Assembly (NCBI RefSeq): GCF_000633515.1
Contig: NZ_AYMP01000005.1
Span: 30,253-94,252 of the forward strand
DNA length: 64,000 bases
Source of the DNA: Morganella morganii H1r
Lineage (GTDB): Bacteria > Pseudomonadota > Gammaproteobacteria > Enterobacterales > Enterobacteriaceae
Direction of reading: 5' to 3'
In this document: positions 30,763 to 40,124 of the stretch, piece by piece
Layout: every line of letters starts with the position of its first letter
Position numbering within the stretch: the first letter of the stretch is position 1
The notes under the pieces: generated by a model
What the model saw: only the letters and a program-made list of their open reading frames with translations
What the model was told of the DNA's origin: nothing
Database searches by the model: none
Position numbers and translations under genes: made by a program

Positions 30763-31953
30763 ATGACTTATCATCACGGCGTGGAAGTCAAAGAGACAAC
30801 CAAACTCACCACCCTGATCCGCGATATAAACACCTCTGTAATCGGTGTTGTCTGCACGGGTGATGATGCTGATGCGGAACAGTTTCCGCTTGATACCCCC
30901 GTACTTGTAACCCGTATCCGATCAGTGCTCGGGAAAGCAGGTAAAACCGGCACCCTGTATAAAACCCTGAAAGCCATTTCTGACCAGTGCAGCCCGAAAG
31001 TGATTGTTATCCGCGTGGCAGATGCGGCCAATATCCAGCCCAAAGAGGGCGAGGCGGCCAAAACTCAGGATCAGCTTGTTATCGGCGGTAATGGTGCCGA
31101 TGGCCGCTATACCGGCCTGTATGCGCTGCTGACGGCAAAAGACAAGACAGACGAGCAACCGCGCATCCTGATTGCTCCGGAACTCGACACAAAGCCTGTG
31201 GCGCTGCAAATGGCTGTTTTTGCCGATAAGCTGAGCGCATTCGCTTATGTGTCCGCCAACGGCTGCACCACGATTGCCGAGGCGAAGGAATACCGCAGTG
31301 ATTTCAGCCAGCGTGAAGTGATGGTGCTTTACCCGGACTGGATCGGCTACAACAGCGAAACCGGTAAAAATGAAATTATTCCTGCGCCTGCGGTAGCTGC
31401 CGGATTGCGTGCCCGTATCGACGATGAACAGGGCTGGCACAAATCATTATCCAACGTGCCGGTTAACGGCGTTCTCGGTATGTCTGCGGATGTGTACTGG
31501 TCACTACAGGACAAAGACACCGATGCAAACGACCTGAACGAAAAAGGCATTACCACCCTGATAAAAAATATGGGGTTCCGCTTCTGGGGTAACCGGACGT
31601 GTGACGAAGAGATTTATGTCTTTGAAGTCTACACCCGCACCGCGCAAATACTGGCAGACATGATCGCCAAAGCCCATTTCTCATACGTTGATAAACCGCT
31701 CACCCCGTCTCTGATTAAAGACATTATCGACGGCATTCAGAAGAAAGGGGATCAGCTGGTTACTCAGGGGCGCTTACTCGGCTTCAGCTGCTGGTATGAC
31801 CCTGCCGACAACCCGTCAACACAGTTACGTGATGGTCACGCGATCATCAAATATAAATACACGCCGGTGCCGCCTCTTGAGCGCCTCGGCCTTGAGCAGA
31901 CCTTTACCGATGAATATTTTGCGGTATTCAATCAGTTAGGTTCAGGAGCGTAA
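30763..31953 (+). CDS. FI: Tail sheath protein FI
   Basis: 396 aa, the same length as P2 gpFI. Contractile sheath monomer with the characteristic start YHHGVEVKETTKLTTLIRDI, the NGCTTIAEAKEYRSDFSQRE segment, and the C-terminal WYDPADNPSTQLRDGHAIIKY. Start follows TGAGGCTGAATT. First gene of a plus-strand tail operon with FII, E/E', T and U. Confidence 0.95.
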   Translation: MTYHHGVEVKETTKLTTLIRDINTSVIGVVCTGDDADAEQFPLDTPVLVTRIRSVLGKAGKTGTLYKTLKAISDQCSPKVIVIRVADAANIQPKEGEAAKTQDQLVIGGNGADGRYTGLYALLTAKDKTDEQPRILIAPELDTKPVALQMAVFADKLSAFAYVSANGCTTIAEAKEYRSDFSQREVMVLYPDWIGYNSETGKNEIIPAPAVAAGLRARIDDEQGWHKSLSNVPVNGVLGMSADVYWSLQDKDTDANDLNEKGITTLIKNMGFRFWGNRTCDEEIYVFEVYTRTAQILADMIAKAHFSYVDKPLTPSLIKDIIDGIQKKGDQLVTQGRLLGFSCWYDPADNPSTQLRDGHAIIKYKYTPVPPLERLGLEQTFTDEYFAVFNQLGSGA

Positions 31954-31956
31954 ATT

Positions 31957-32469
31957 ATGGGAATGCCTAAAAAACTCTTTATGTTTGACCTGTTTATTAA
32001 CGGTCAGACCTACCTTGGACAAGTAGAAGAGGTCACGCCGCCTAAACTGACGATGAAAACCGAAGATTACCAGGGGGGCGGAATGCTCGGTGCCGTGGCG
32101 GTCAATCTCGGCTTTGATGCCGGGGCGCTCGACATGGACGTTGCAATGGGTGGCTTAAACATTGAACTCATCAAACAATGGGGCGGTACGATTGACAGCC
32201 TGCAATTCCGTTTTGCCGGTTCCTACTATGACGATGCCACCGGAGAGACAACCGCATATGAGATCCAGACACGCGGACGTTTTAACGAACTTGACCAGGG
32301 CACAGCAAAAGCCGGGGATAACACCCAGCACAAATACACGCTGAAAAATACCTACTGCAAAATCACTGCTGACGGTCAGGACATTTTCGAGCTGGATTTA
32401 ATCAACATGAAATGGATCGTTGACGGCGTGGATCGCCTGGCAGAGCACCGCGCCAATATCGGTCATTAA
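31957..32469 (+). CDS. FII: Major tail tube protein FII
   Basis: 170 aa (P2 172). The inner tube monomer starts GMPKKLFMFDLFINGQTYLGQVEEV and ends with KWIVDGVDRLAEHRANIG, both typical of FII. AGGAG 12 bp upstream. It starts 3 bp after FI. Confidence 0.95.
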   Translation: MGMPKKLFMFDLFINGQTYLGQVEEVTPPKLTMKTEDYQGGGMLGAVAVNLGFDAGALDMDVAMGGLNIELIKQWGGTIDSLQFRFAGSYYDDATGETTAYEIQTRGRFNELDQGTAKAGDNTQHKYTLKNTYCKITADGQDIFELDLINMKWIVDGVDRLAEHRANIGH

Positions 32470-32530
32470 TTTTATCCGCAGCGTCACGCCGTGGCGCTGA
32501 TTACAACGCTTATTCACAGGAACTATCACT

Positions 32531-32830
32531 ATGTCTATTGTTAAATTTAACAGCCCTGTCACTCTGAAAAATGGCAACGTCATTACCGAAGTTACGATTA
32601 CTGACTCTATGCGGCAGGCCGGAACCCTGCGCGGCCTGAAAATGTGGGATGTCGCCACCGGGGATGTGAATTCTATGATCACCCTGCTCCCGCGCGTGAC
32701 GCAGCCGCGTCTGTCAGAACAGGAACTTTCCTCAATGCCGGTTGATTGCTTTTCTCAGTTGGTTAACGAGGTGGCGAATTTTTTAGCACCGAGTGCCCCG
32801 GACGACGAGACCCGCGAACCGGAAGAATAA
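32531..32830 (+). CDS. E: Tail assembly protein E
   Basis: 99 aa. Small tail chaperone that matches P2 gpE in position and in segments such as RGLKMWDVATGDVNSMITLLPRV. It is needed for loading the tape measure. Its 3' part contains the slippery TTTTTTA used to make the longer E+E' form. Confidence 0.9.
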   Translation: MSIVKFNSPVTLKNGNVITEVTITDSMRQAGTLRGLKMWDVATGDVNSMITLLPRVTQPRLSEQELSSMPVDCFSQLVNEVANFLAPSAPDDETREPEE

Positions 32831-32982
32831 TCACCGAAATACCCACCACGGATATTGATGACCTGATCGCCGATATCGCCGTGGTGTTCCACTGGCCGCC
32901 GTCCGCTTATGACGAAATGACAATTTCAGAATTAATTAAGTGGCACGGCCTTGCGGCGGCACGCACAGGACAGGACGAATGA
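32531..32982 (+). other. E': E+E' tail assembly fusion made by programmed -1 frameshift
   Basis: T-TTT-TTA at 32779-32785 is in the correct phase for -1 slippage from the E frame. After slippage the frame is open for 65 codons (through IITEIPTTDIDDLIADIAVV, WPPSAYDEMT and ELIKWHGLAAARTGQ) to the TGA at 32980-32982, which overlaps the T start as ATGA. The product is about 150 aa. P2 and lambda (G/GT) use the same strategy to set chaperone ratios. Confidence 0.88.
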
Positions 32983-35864
32983 CAGATCGCAATCTCAGCA
33001 TTCGGGTAGCACTCAACGCCGTCAATAACTTTACCTCACCGGTGAGTGCTGCACAGCGCAGTGCCGCCGGTTTTGCCTCTCAGATAAAAGCCACTCAGAA
33101 CACTATCAGAAATCTGGCCGGTCAGGCGGCAACGTTTGATCGGTTATCTCAGTCCGTCAGACGCAATACCACGGCTTACGAAGAGGCAAAGGCAAAAGTT
33201 CAGGCTCTGCGCGACAGCTACCCGGCATTAAATCAGCGCACCGAAGAACAAAAACGCGCACTGGAACAGGCACGGCTGGCGCGTGACCGCCTCGGTCGTT
33301 CTCTCGACAGTGAAAAGCAAAAACTACAGGCTGCGGCGGCGCAGCTGTACCGGCACGGCATATCTGTCCGGAACAGCGATAATGCCACAGCACAAATCAC
33401 CCGGCGCACCGAAGCCTATAACCGGCAGCTTGAGGCACAACGTCAGCGGCTGGCATCCGTTACCCGGGCACAGGCGCGATACGAAAAAGCCAAACAACTG
33501 AGCGGCAAAATGGCAATGGGCGGCGCAGCAGCCGCTGCTGCCGGTGGCGGTGCTCTGTATGCCGCATCCCGCGTCATGGCTCCCGGCCGTGATTTTGATG
33601 AAGGCATGTCCGGCGTTCAGGCTCTGACCCGCCTGGATAAAAGCGATCCGCGCCTGAAGATGCTGCGTGACCAGGCGCGGGAACTCGGCGCAAGTACCGC
33701 ATACACGGCAACCGATGCGGCATCCGGTCAGAAGTTCCTCGCAATGGCAGGTTTCACGCCGGAAGCCATTAAAGCGGCACTGCCCGGTATTTTAAACATG
33801 GGTCTGGCCGGAGATATGGATCTCGGTGAGGCTTCTGATATCGGTTCAAACGTTCTGACTCAGTTCAGGATGGATGCTGACCAGATGAACCGCGTCTCTG
33901 ACGTTCTGACCGCCACCTTTACCCGCAGTAACACCGACTTACGGATGCTCGGCGAAACGATGACTTATGCCGGGCCGGTTGCCGCACAGCTCGGGGTCAG
34001 TCTGGAAAGTATGGCCGCGATGGCCGGTACGATGGCCGATAACGGGATCCGCGGCTCAATGGCGGGTACGTCACTGCGTGCCGGTTTATCCCGCCTCGTT
34101 GCCCCTGTCGGTAAAGGCCAAAAGGCAATGGAGCAGCTCGGTGTATCGATCAAGGACTCTAACGGCCAGCTGCGGGATGCCGGGGATATCCTGAAGGATG
34201 TCGGCAAGGCACTGAAGCAATTCGACCAGGCAAGCCAGATCCGGATCAAAAAGGAGATATTCGGCGAAGAAGCAATGGTCGGCATGGGTGCAGTTATCGA
34301 CGCAACCGGAAACGGCCGCTATGACGAACTCAAAAAAGCCAACGAAAACAGCGGTGGTGAAGCGGATAAAAACGCCAAGGTCAAAATTGACAACCTGAAA
34401 GGGGATTTGAAGCAACTGCAATCCGCCTGGGAAGATCTCGGCATTCAGATGCAGGAAAGCGTTGATTCCCCGCTGCGTAATCTGACGCAAGGTATTACCA
34501 ATGTCATCAGCGGTATCGGTAACTGGATGAAAACACATCCTGAATTATCCGCAGCGCTGATTAAAGCCGGGCTGATTATCGCCACAGTCACCGCCGCTCT
34601 CGGCACACTGGCAGCAGGCGCTGCCGCTGTCATGATGCCGTTTGCAGCGATGCGCCTGAGCCTTTCTCTGTTAACCGGTGGTCAGGGTTTAATGGGGGCG
34701 GTTGGTGCATTCGGCAAGTTCTTTAACGTGATAAAACTCGGCGCATCAATGGCATCCGGCGGACTTTCTCTGTTAATGAGCCCTGTCGGTCTTGTCGTTG
34801 CTGCAGTAGTCGGCGCGGCATTACTGATCTACAAATACTGGGATCACGTAAAAGCCTTTTTCAGCGGATTCTTTGAAGGTCTGATGACCGCCCTTGCACC
34901 GCTCGGCGAAGCATTCAGCGCGGTATTCTCCGGGCTGGCACCGGTTTTTGATGGTATCTGGACGGCGATCAAAAAGGTGTGGGAATGGCTTTCCGAGCTG
35001 TTTACGCCGGTTAAAGCCTCTGATGAGGCATTACAGGCCTGTACGTCTGCCGGAAAAATATTCGGTGAAGTTGTTGGTATCGCTATCCGTTCCCTGCTTG
35101 CCCCGATTGAGCTTGTTTCTCAGGGGATCGGCTGGATTCTGGAAAAACTCGACATGGCACCAAAAGCCGCCGAGGATGCTGTAAATCAAATCAACAAAAT
35201 GAAACCTGTTGAACTCTCCGCCGAAGATGTCGCGAAGCTGAAAAGTCAGGGCAGGAAAGTCATGAGCCTGTTTACGCCTAAGTGGAAACTGCCGAAAGGT
35301 GCCAGTGATTTTATCGACAGCGCGGGCAAAAAGGTTTCAGACGTTGCCGGTAAAGCCAAGGAGAAATTAACCGGCGCGTGGGATGAAGCCATTAAAGAGG
35401 CGGATAAAAAGAACAAACAAAAGGAAGCCACAGAAGCCACCTATGGCACAGGCGTCTATGACCCGACAGCGAAAAAAAGTAAAGACGGTTCCGGCTTCAG
35501 CAGCCCGGCAGAGAAAGCGGCGAAAGATCCGAATAAACTCGGTGAAATTGTCTTTAAAAACTTCCCGGCGATTAAAGCTGTCGACGGTCTGTATCAGGAT
35601 CCGTCTGTGCGTTCTCCGTCAGCCTTTAAGCGTGTACCGGCTCCGGATATTGCCGCGTCAGACTTCACCCCGACAAAAATGGAAATGCCGCGCCCGGCGG
35701 CACGGCAGGACATTAAACAGGAAGGCGATAAAATTGAGCTGCATTTTCACGGCGTGGATATGGCAAACGCGAAAAGTATCGCAGCAATGGTACGGCAGGA
35801 ACTGGAAAAACTGAAACGCTCTCAGGACAGCCGCCGCCGGTCACAACTCACGGATATAGGGTAA
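32979..35864 (+). CDS. T: Tail tape measure protein T
   Basis: 961 aa, longer than P2 gpT (815). An N-terminal coiled coil (about 20-170) rich in Gln, Arg and Ala is followed by the conserved domain GRDFDEGMSGVQALTRLDK with TAYTATDAASGQKFLAMAGF and NGIRGSMAGTSLRAGLSRL. Hydrophobic helices lie at about 530-620, and the C-terminus is low complexity and Lys-rich. A reading from 32940 (GTG) would add 13 residues; the ATG at 32979 overlapping the E' stop is preferred. It sets tail length and may help DNA passage. Confidence 0.93.
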   Translation: MTDRNLSIRVALNAVNNFTSPVSAAQRSAAGFASQIKATQNTIRNLAGQAATFDRLSQSVRRNTTAYEEAKAKVQALRDSYPALNQRTEEQKRALEQARLARDRLGRSLDSEKQKLQAAAAQLYRHGISVRNSDNATAQITRRTEAYNRQLEAQRQRLASVTRAQARYEKAKQLSGKMAMGGAAAAAAGGGALYAASRVMAPGRDFDEGMSGVQALTRLDKSDPRLKMLRDQARELGASTAYTATDAASGQKFLAMAGFTPEAIKAALPGILNMGLAGDMDLGEASDIGSNVLTQFRMDADQMNRVSDVLTATFTRSNTDLRMLGETMTYAGPVAAQLGVSLESMAAMAGTMADNGIRGSMAGTSLRAGLSRLVAPVGKGQKAMEQLGVSIKDSNGQLRDAGDILKDVGKALKQFDQASQIRIKKEIFGEEAMVGMGAVIDATGNGRYDELKKANENSGGEADKNAKVKIDNLKGDLKQLQSAWEDLGIQMQESVDSPLRNLTQGITNVISGIGNWMKTHPELSAALIKAGLIIATVTAALGTLAAGAAAVMMPFAAMRLSLSLLTGGQGLMGAVGAFGKFFNVIKLGASMASGGLSLLMSPVGLVVAAVVGAALLIYKYWDHVKAFFSGFFEGLMTALAPLGEAFSAVFSGLAPVFDGIWTAIKKVWEWLSELFTPVKASDEALQACTSAGKIFGEVVGIAIRSLLAPIELVSQGIGWILEKLDMAPKAAEDAVNQINKMKPVELSAEDVAKLKSQGRKVMSLFTPKWKLPKGASDFIDSAGKKVSDVAGKAKEKLTGAWDEAIKEADKKNKQKEATEATYGTGVYDPTAKKSKDGSGFSSPAEKAAKDPNKLGEIVFKNFPAIKAVDGLYQDPSVRSPSAFKRVPAPDIAASDFTPTKMEMPRPAARQDIKQEGDKIELHFHGVDMANAKSIAAMVRQELEKLKRSQDSRRRSQLTDIG

Positions 35865-35869
35865 CTGCT

Positions 35870-36313
35870 ATGATGATGATTTACGGTATGTTTGTTTTTA
35901 TGCTGGAAACCATACCTTACCAGAACTTACAGCGATCAATGAGCTGGCGCTATGCCAAAAATGACCGTGTCGGCCGTTCCGCGAGCTGGCAGTATATCGG
36001 GGCGGGTGAGGATAAAATCACCCTGAACGGTGTGTTGCTGCCGGAAGTAACCGGCGGTGATATCTCACTGGAGCTTTTGCGCACTGCCGCCTATCGCGGA
36101 CGGCCTTACCCGCTGATTGAGGGCACCGGCATGATCTACGGTATGTACATCATGGACGGCCTGAACGAAGGCCGGGCGGAGTTCTTTTCAGACGGTAAAG
36201 CCAGGCGGATAGAGTTCAGTATTTCCCTGGTGAAAGCCAGTGAGGATTTACGGGAGCGGCTGGCTGAGATGGAGTTCAGCGATCTGATGGATATGCTGCC
36301 GATATCGTTATAA
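35870..36313 (+). CDS. U: Tail protein U
   Basis: 147 aa (P2 159). gpU-type tail terminator or hub-associated protein, with SMSWRYAKNDRVGRSASWQYIG and ITLNGVLLPEVTGGDISLELLR. Three ATGs in a row (35870-35878) leave the exact start open. Last gene of the FI-U operon, convergent with the tail fibre genes. Confidence 0.9.
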   Translation: MMMIYGMFVFMLETIPYQNLQRSMSWRYAKNDRVGRSASWQYIGAGEDKITLNGVLLPEVTGGDISLELLRTAAYRGRPYPLIEGTGMIYGMYIMDGLNEGRAEFFSDGKARRIEFSISLVKASEDLRERLAEMEFSDLMDMLPISL

Positions 36314-36320
36314 ACACAGC

Positions 36321-36350
36321 AAGGGGCGAATTAAACGCCCCTTTTTATTT
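36321..36350. terminator. Terminator between U and the tail fibre assembly gene
   Basis: AGGGGCG-N7-CGCCCCT then TTTTTATTT. It ends the plus-strand tail operon and marks one junction of the inverted block. Confidence 0.88.
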
Positions 36351-36900
36351 ACTGTGGTTTTTGCGGCCAGTCGATATCCGGCGCTGCGGAGGTGTCGATA
36401 GCTTCGAGTTCGTCCAAATAGTCAAGCCACGCATTTAACAGCTCCAGCTCGTCTACCTTAATGCGTTTCAGAGCGAGTTTTGTTTGCAGTATCTGGGTTT
36501 CGGCGTTGACTTCGGCAATCAGGTATTGCTTTTGTGCTTCTGCTGCCGCGATATCACTCTCCTTTTTTGCTGCTTTATCTGTCACCCACTTTTTGCCGTT
36601 CCACTTCGGAAACACCACATCCGGCACACTGGTGGTCACGCCGTCCGGAAGTTCACCGAGTTCTTTAACTTCTGATTCCTGCGCAGTGATAATGTTGTAA
36701 ATTTTTATACCCCGGTAATCTGCTTTCTGCATCCATTGTTCACCATCAAATACGGGGATATATCCGGGCTTTATTTCTGGTGGCTTGACCGTAGTTGCAT
36801 GTGCAGGAATAAGCCAGTTATCCTCTACCATAGGGTCAGCATCCGCCAGACTTTCGCTCAGGTATTCTTTTGTTACAGGGTGATAGTTAAATATTTTCAT
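36349..36900 (-). CDS. Tail fibre assembly protein
   Basis: 183 aa. It has the start MKIFNYHPVTKEYL, a FDGEQWMQKADYRG-type repeat and a second WNGKKWVTDKA repeat, then a helical C-terminus ending DIDWPQKP. This is the layout of Tfa-type chaperones that fold tail fibres (the P2 gpG role). It follows the fibre gene by 9 bp. Confidence 0.85.
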   Translation of the reverse strand: MKIFNYHPVTKEYLSESLADADPMVEDNWLIPAHATTVKPPEIKPGYIPVFDGEQWMQKADYRGIKIYNIITAQESEVKELGELPDGVTTSVPDVVFPKWNGKKWVTDKAAKKESDIAAAEAQKQYLIAEVNAETQILQTKLALKRIKVDELELLNAWLDYLDELEAIDTSAAPDIDWPQKPQ

Positions 36901-36909
36901 CTAAATTCC

Positions 36910-38277
36910 TCAGTATTTAATCCAGCCTACAAACGCTATGTTGCGTGGACGAATCTCATCAGCAACTGGGAGTTGACGACTACCGTCGATGGTCAGGGTA
37001 TTCATGCGGTCTGCCGGTGAAGGGCTTGTTCCTGAGCCATTATCGACCATAGCGCCGTCTGTACCTGATACGGAAAAGACTCCTGCTGTACTGCTGGAAA
37101 AAATCCGGGCTGAGTTTGTAGATGTGCGCCCTGACACCATACCGGTAAAGTTACGGGTTGCATCTCCCTGCTTGCTACCTACAGCACGACTATCTCCGGT
37201 AAATCGCGGAAATTCATCACGTGTATCGGGGAGGTTAAAGGTTGTGCTTCCGTCACCAGATCCGTAAGTTGTCCCGACCACAGCAAATAAATCCGCGTAC
37301 ATGGTACGGGAAACCGCAGGACCCACGGTTTTCAAAAAACGGCCGATTACCGGTTTGTTGTGTGAGACGAAAATTACCGTGCCGACAGGAACGCAGTTTT
37401 CTGTTACCCCTTTCTGACTCATAATCAGTGATGAGGACGTTCCTAAATCATTCGTTACAGAAGTATTGTCAATTTTACCCGACAAAGAAAATACAGACGC
37501 TTTCTGGTCAAGTGCCTGGCTTACCGCTTTCTGGCTCATCACATCAGTTGCGGATATTCCGGTAGTTTGTACTACAGCGGATTTATCGAGCTTGCCCGCC
37601 ACATCAGCAATTCCCGCCTTTTTACCTAACTCAGTTGTCACTAACTGTAATGATGGTACTTTTGCTGTGTCGTTGCCCAGTTGCTGGGCTATATCAGCCT
37701 TATCAATTTTTTTAAGCATCTCCAACTTTAAATACGGGTTGGTGACATAATCACCTTTAGGCTGATAGGTTTGTGCGGCTCTGTCCTCTGATGCCTGAAT
37801 TGCGGCATCAATACTTTTTGTCACATACTCCCGCGTTGCCAGTACCACGGACGGATCAACTTTCAGGGTGACAGCCTGAGTGCTACTGACAATCAGTGCC
37901 ATCTGGAGAACCTGTGTCCGGCCGGACCCTTCCTGTAAATTTGGCTTGTAGGTTTCCGGAGCGTTACCAATTGCGATCAGACCGCCTTTATCATCATACA
38001 GCCCGATTTCACGAATCCACCAACCACCCTCATTTTCCGGGATCACCTGTTCGGCAATGATGATGTTCGGGTTTTTATCGTCTACTGATACCTGATTGAC
38101 CGCTGCACGGCGGTTTTCATGGATTAACGTTGTTTGTGCCGGGTCCGGAACCGACAGTGTACCGCCGCCGTCGCCAGCCCCCATTGCGGTAATGTTCATC
38201 TGCGTACCCAGCGCTACAGCGTTCGCCAGCTGTGCCGCGCCGTAGTTCGTCAGGATAGCGAAATACTTTGCTGTCAT
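36910..38277 (-). CDS. H: Tail fibre protein (H-like)
   Basis: 455 aa, shorter than P2 gpH (about 669). The N-terminus (about 1-150), with YFAILTNYGAAQLANAVALG and GWWIREIGLYDDKGGLIAIGN, attaches to the baseplate. The middle has MSQKAVSQALD and MSQKGVTEN repeats typical of a trimeric shaft. The C-terminus is a tail-collar-like domain (PVGTVIFVSHNKP, then TFNLPDTRDEFPRF, ending RPRNIAFVGWIKY). It determines host binding, so it varies between phages. Confidence 0.88.
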   Translation of the reverse strand: MTAKYFAILTNYGAAQLANAVALGTQMNITAMGAGDGGGTLSVPDPAQTTLIHENRRAAVNQVSVDDKNPNIIIAEQVIPENEGGWWIREIGLYDDKGGLIAIGNAPETYKPNLQEGSGRTQVLQMALIVSSTQAVTLKVDPSVVLATREYVTKSIDAAIQASEDRAAQTYQPKGDYVTNPYLKLEMLKKIDKADIAQQLGNDTAKVPSLQLVTTELGKKAGIADVAGKLDKSAVVQTTGISATDVMSQKAVSQALDQKASVFSLSGKIDNTSVTNDLGTSSSLIMSQKGVTENCVPVGTVIFVSHNKPVIGRFLKTVGPAVSRTMYADLFAVVGTTYGSGDGSTTFNLPDTRDEFPRFTGDSRAVGSKQGDATRNFTGMVSGRTSTNSARIFSSSTAGVFSVSGTDGAMVDNGSGTSPSPADRMNTLTIDGSRQLPVADEIRPRNIAFVGWIKY

Positions 38278-38882
38278 GGGTTTACTCTCACTTTATCAAT
38301 GGTTATCAGTGCCGCACCTGTGTAAGCGGCACTTTCTGTACGGATAGTCTCCGGCATGTACGGGTACACTTTCAGCACGTCACCGGTGTTGACGGTTGCA
38401 CCACAGTAAATATTGCACTGTGTGCTCAGGTTGATGGACAGACCGAGCAGGTGACGGCTGACGGGCTTTGCGTCGAATATCAGGCGTTCAAGTTCGTAAT
38501 AGGTTTCTTCGGTGATACCCGTTTCCGATACGCCGACCGTCAGTCGGAATGTCCCGTTACGATCGCCGGTTTTCCACCACTCAGTGATGCGGATCAGATA
38601 GCCCAACGGCTCCACGACACGCCGCAGCGCCCCGATGGTGCCTTTATGTTTATGAATGAACATTGACGCTTTGATAACATCCCGCTTTGTCCGCTCCGGC
38701 CAGTCAGCACCCCAGCGGTCAACCGACCACGCCCACGCAAGATACGGCAGCAGATGCAGCGGACAGGTATCCGGGTTGATCAGGATTTTTAGCGGCACCG
38801 GCACGCGCTCTATCTCAGCGCACGCCCGGGCTGCGGCAATCTCCAGCGGGCTGGAACCGGGCGGCAGCAGGCGGCTACTCAT
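38274..38882 (-). CDS. I: Tail protein I
   Basis: 202 aa. P2 gpI family, with LLPPGSSPLEIAAARACAEI and the central CPLHLLPYLAWAWSVDRWG that defines it. Baseplate wedge component linking J to the fibre. Overlaps H by 4 bp (ATGA) and J by 8 bp. Confidence 0.92.
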   Translation of the reverse strand: MSSRLLPPGSSPLEIAAARACAEIERVPVPLKILINPDTCPLHLLPYLAWAWSVDRWGADWPERTKRDVIKASMFIHKHKGTIGALRRVVEPLGYLIRITEWWKTGDRNGTFRLTVGVSETGITEETYYELERLIFDAKPVSRHLLGLSINLSTQCNIYCGATVNTGDVLKVYPYMPETIRTESAAYTGAALITIDKVRVNP

Positions 38883-39783
38883 CAGATCCCCCGACCGTCA
38901 CTGTCAAACCGGTGCAGAATGATGACTCGGTATCGCTTATCACAATATCTTTTGCCGGGCTTTTCAGCTCAACGCGCTGAACCCCTTCAACATGCAGGGC
39001 GGCGTAAATAGCCGACAGGCGGATATCACGCCCGATACGGTGCTGCTCTTTCACATACCGCGCTATCCGTTCCCGGGCGGCGGCTTCTATCGGTTCGGCT
39101 TCCGGTGCCGGGAAAAGATAAAGCACCGCGTCAATGGCGTAACGGACAATCTCAACGGACTGCACAGTAACGCGGTCAGCCACCGGGCGCACATTTTCAT
39201 CATTCAGTGCCTTATCAACGATGGTCAGCAGTTCCGGCGGTGCGGTGCCGTCACCCTCGCGGGACAGCACACTGACGGTCACACAGGCCGGTTCCGGGCT
39301 GATTGCCGAGGCATCCGCGACCAGACCGGAGGCGCTGCGGGCATGAAAAACATACGCGCCGACAGGCCCGGCAACACTCATTCCCTCAAATGCCTCCGGA
39401 ATACGCATCCGGAAATCAGCATCGGATTCATAAACGGCCGACAGTGGCGGGATCACGGTGTCGTCAGCCTCCCGGATAACCAGCCGTGGCACGTTGTTGT
39501 TCGCGCCCAGCTGATCCAAATCTGCCCCGTAAGCATAAGCCACCATACAGGCGCGGGCGGCTTCATTGACCCGCTGGCGCAGCAGTAATTCCCGGTAGGC
39601 GCTTTCCTCTAACAACTTGGTCAGCGGCTCGGATTCCAGTTGCAGCACACGGGCGGCAGGCTCCCGCAGTTCTTCCGGCAGCGCTGCCAGCAATGCAGCT
39701 TTGCGATCAGCGAAAATCTGTTCGAAATCTAACGTTTCGATCACGTCCGGCGGCGGTAACTGGCTGATGTCGATAGTTGGCAT
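38875..39783 (-). CDS. J: Baseplate assembly protein J
   Basis: 302 aa, the same as P2 gpJ. The start is PTIDISQLPPPDVIETLDFE, with ARACMVAYAYGADLDQLGANN and the Mu gp47/J-type middle DFRMRIPEAFEGMSVAGP. Baseplate wedge protein. It starts 2 bp after the W stop. Confidence 0.95.
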   Translation of the reverse strand: MPTIDISQLPPPDVIETLDFEQIFADRKAALLAALPEELREPAARVLQLESEPLTKLLEESAYRELLLRQRVNEAARACMVAYAYGADLDQLGANNNVPRLVIREADDTVIPPLSAVYESDADFRMRIPEAFEGMSVAGPVGAYVFHARSASGLVADASAISPEPACVTVSVLSREGDGTAPPELLTIVDKALNDENVRPVADRVTVQSVEIVRYAIDAVLYLFPAPEAEPIEAAARERIARYVKEQHRIGRDIRLSAIYAALHVEGVQRVELKSPAKDIVISDTESSFCTGLTVTVGGSDE

Positions 39784-39785
39784 GA

Positions 39786-40124
39786 TTACCCCCGGGGAAT
39801 TTCTGCCGTAAAAGGCTGGTTATCGGTTTTTGTGCCCTGAAAATACAGGGTCGGTACATTGTTTTCGTCCGGCTTTACCTCAATACGTTGCAGGCTGATA
39901 CGCGGCTCCCAGCGCATCAATGCCATATAGCAGGCGCTCATGACTTTCAGACGCGTTACCTTATTGTCCGGTTCATCAATCAGCTCTGACAGTAACGAAC
40001 CGTATTCACGGCGCATAACGCGGGAACCGATAGGCGTGTGCAGAATGTCGTACATGCTCTGCGTAATATGCGCATCGTCACTGATGGTCATACCCGTTTG
40101 TCTGTCAAATCCGCTGTATGTCAT
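39786..40124 (-). CDS. W: Baseplate protein W (gp25-like)
   Basis: 112 aa from the ATG at 40124, which overlaps the V stop (ATGA). An upstream ATG at 40142 would add 6 residues. The GPW/gp25 core is HITQSMYDILHTPIGSRVMR and REYGS. Small wedge protein with lysozyme-like fold ancestry in T4 gp25. Confidence 0.93.
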   Translation of the reverse strand: MTYSGFDRQTGMTISDDAHITQSMYDILHTPIGSRVMRREYGSLLSELIDEPDNKVTRLKVMSACYMALMRWEPRISLQRIEVKPDENNVPTLYFQGTKTDNQPFTAEIPRG

